6,989 nucleotides of DNA, taken from NCBI GenBank assembly GCA_042096155.1, contig JBELMC010000125.1, positions 1 through 6,989 of the forward strand, written 5' to 3'. Both the position numbers and the translations under genes were made by a program. Below, in pieces: positions 6,612 through 6,989 of this stretch. The first letter of the stretch is position 1, and every line of letters begins with the position of its first letter. The notes below the pieces were generated by a model, which had not been told where the DNA came from, ran no database searches, and saw only the letters and a list, made by a program, of their open reading frames with translations. This DNA is from Dinoroseobacter sp042096155 (GTDB taxonomy: Bacteria > Pseudomonadota > Alphaproteobacteria > Rhodobacterales > Rhodobacteraceae).

Positions 6612-6989
6612 CTACTGGATCCTGTGGCGCAGCAGCCAAACGAAAAACACCCCCCCGATTAAGCCAGTCACAATGCCGATCGGCATGTCATCTGGGGCCA
6701 TAATAGTGCGGGCAATGATATCCGCCCACACCAAAAACACCGCCCCGCAGAGCGCTGAGACCGGCAACAGACGGCGAAAATCGCCACCCACTATAAGGCG
6801 TACGATATGCGGGATCATCAGGCCAACGAACCCGATAATCCCCGAAAAGGCCACCATGATGCCCGTGATCAGCGCCCCCATCACAAAGATGGTCAAACGA
6901 AACCGAGCGACCGGAATACCAAGGGTGCTGGCTGTTTCATCCCCCAAGGTCATGGCGTTCAAAGTCGCCGATTTGAGCCATAGATAAAG
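6612..6989 (-). CDS. FecCD/BtuC-type ABC permease, C-terminal part (5' end outside window)
   Basis: The visible 125 residues are the C-terminal part of an inner-membrane permease for iron-siderophore, haem or cobalamin import (usual family length about 330-350). The frame is open to the right edge, with L-Y-L-W-L-K-S-A-T-L before NAMTLGDETASTLGIPV, so the gene continues upstream and position 6962 is not its start. Family marks in order are the TLGDETASTLG cytoplasmic segment, GFVGLMIPHIVRLIVGGDFRRLLP with the conserved Pro-His, the ADIIAR helix, and the DDMPIGIVTGLIGGVFFVWLLR end. The usual Pro of the final GxPxFxxLL motif is replaced (GGVFFVWLL), a minor variation. It ends with TAG and no ATPase gene follows on this strand, so it is last in its operon or the ATPase lies upstream. 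Its substrate cannot be told from this part. It appears unrelated to the other cluster. Confidence 0.93.
   Translation of the reverse strand, partial: LYLWLKSATLNAMTLGDETASTLGIPVARFRLTIFVMGALITGIMVAFSGIIGFVGLMIPHIVRLIVGGDFRRLLPVSALCGAVFLVWADIIARTIMAPDDMPIGIVTGLIGGVFFVWLLRHRIQ

Noticed and set aside
6491..6703. A 70-codon plus-strand open frame after the GNAT gene
   Set aside because: It runs antisense into the FecCD permease, has no Shine-Dalgarno sequence and shows no recognisable character.

Overview
The window (about 7 kb, moderate-to-high GC) looks like a chromosomal segment of an alphaproteobacterium. Codon choice, tight operon packing and protein flavour resemble a marine Rhodobacterales/Roseobacter-type genome, but that placement is inference from style, not from a marker gene. 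No rRNA, tRNA, CRISPR array, insertion sequence or phage signal was seen.

Layout. Positions 63-4722 hold a compact minus-strand operon, transcribed right to left: an ABC ATPase (3736-4722), a Tat-exported substrate-binding protein (2449-3708), two inner-membrane permeases (1536-2390 and 695-1534) and an Asp/Glu/hydantoin racemase-like enzyme (63-698). The racemase start overlaps the last permease stop (ATGA). A further minus-strand reading frame probably begins near position 49 and runs off the left edge. A 9-bp GC-rich hairpin sits between the binding-protein gene and the first permease.

A 230-bp divergent control region (4723-4952) contains the perfect 12-bp palindrome ATTGTATACAAT, the best candidate operator. 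On the plus strand follow a GntR/FCD-type regulator (4953-5651) and, with an ATGA overlap, a two-domain GNAT acetyltransferase (5648-6478). At the right edge, convergent to these, is the C-terminal part of a FecCD/BtuC-type metal-chelate permease (6612-6989, continuing outside); it belongs to a separate, probably iron/cobalamin/haem uptake operon.

How it may work together. The transporter belongs to the spermidine/putrescine (PotABCD) class by architecture, but a by-eye comparison suggests its binding protein lacks the acidic residues with which E. coli PotD holds polyamines. Together with the co-translated racemase this points to import and catabolism of a different, possibly chiral, nitrogen compound (hydantoin-, allantoin- or amino-acid-like). 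The FCD regulator would sense the compound or a product of it and control the divergent operon. The substrate is not determined by the sequence. Most genes are ordinary family members; the combination and the altered binding site are the points of interest.
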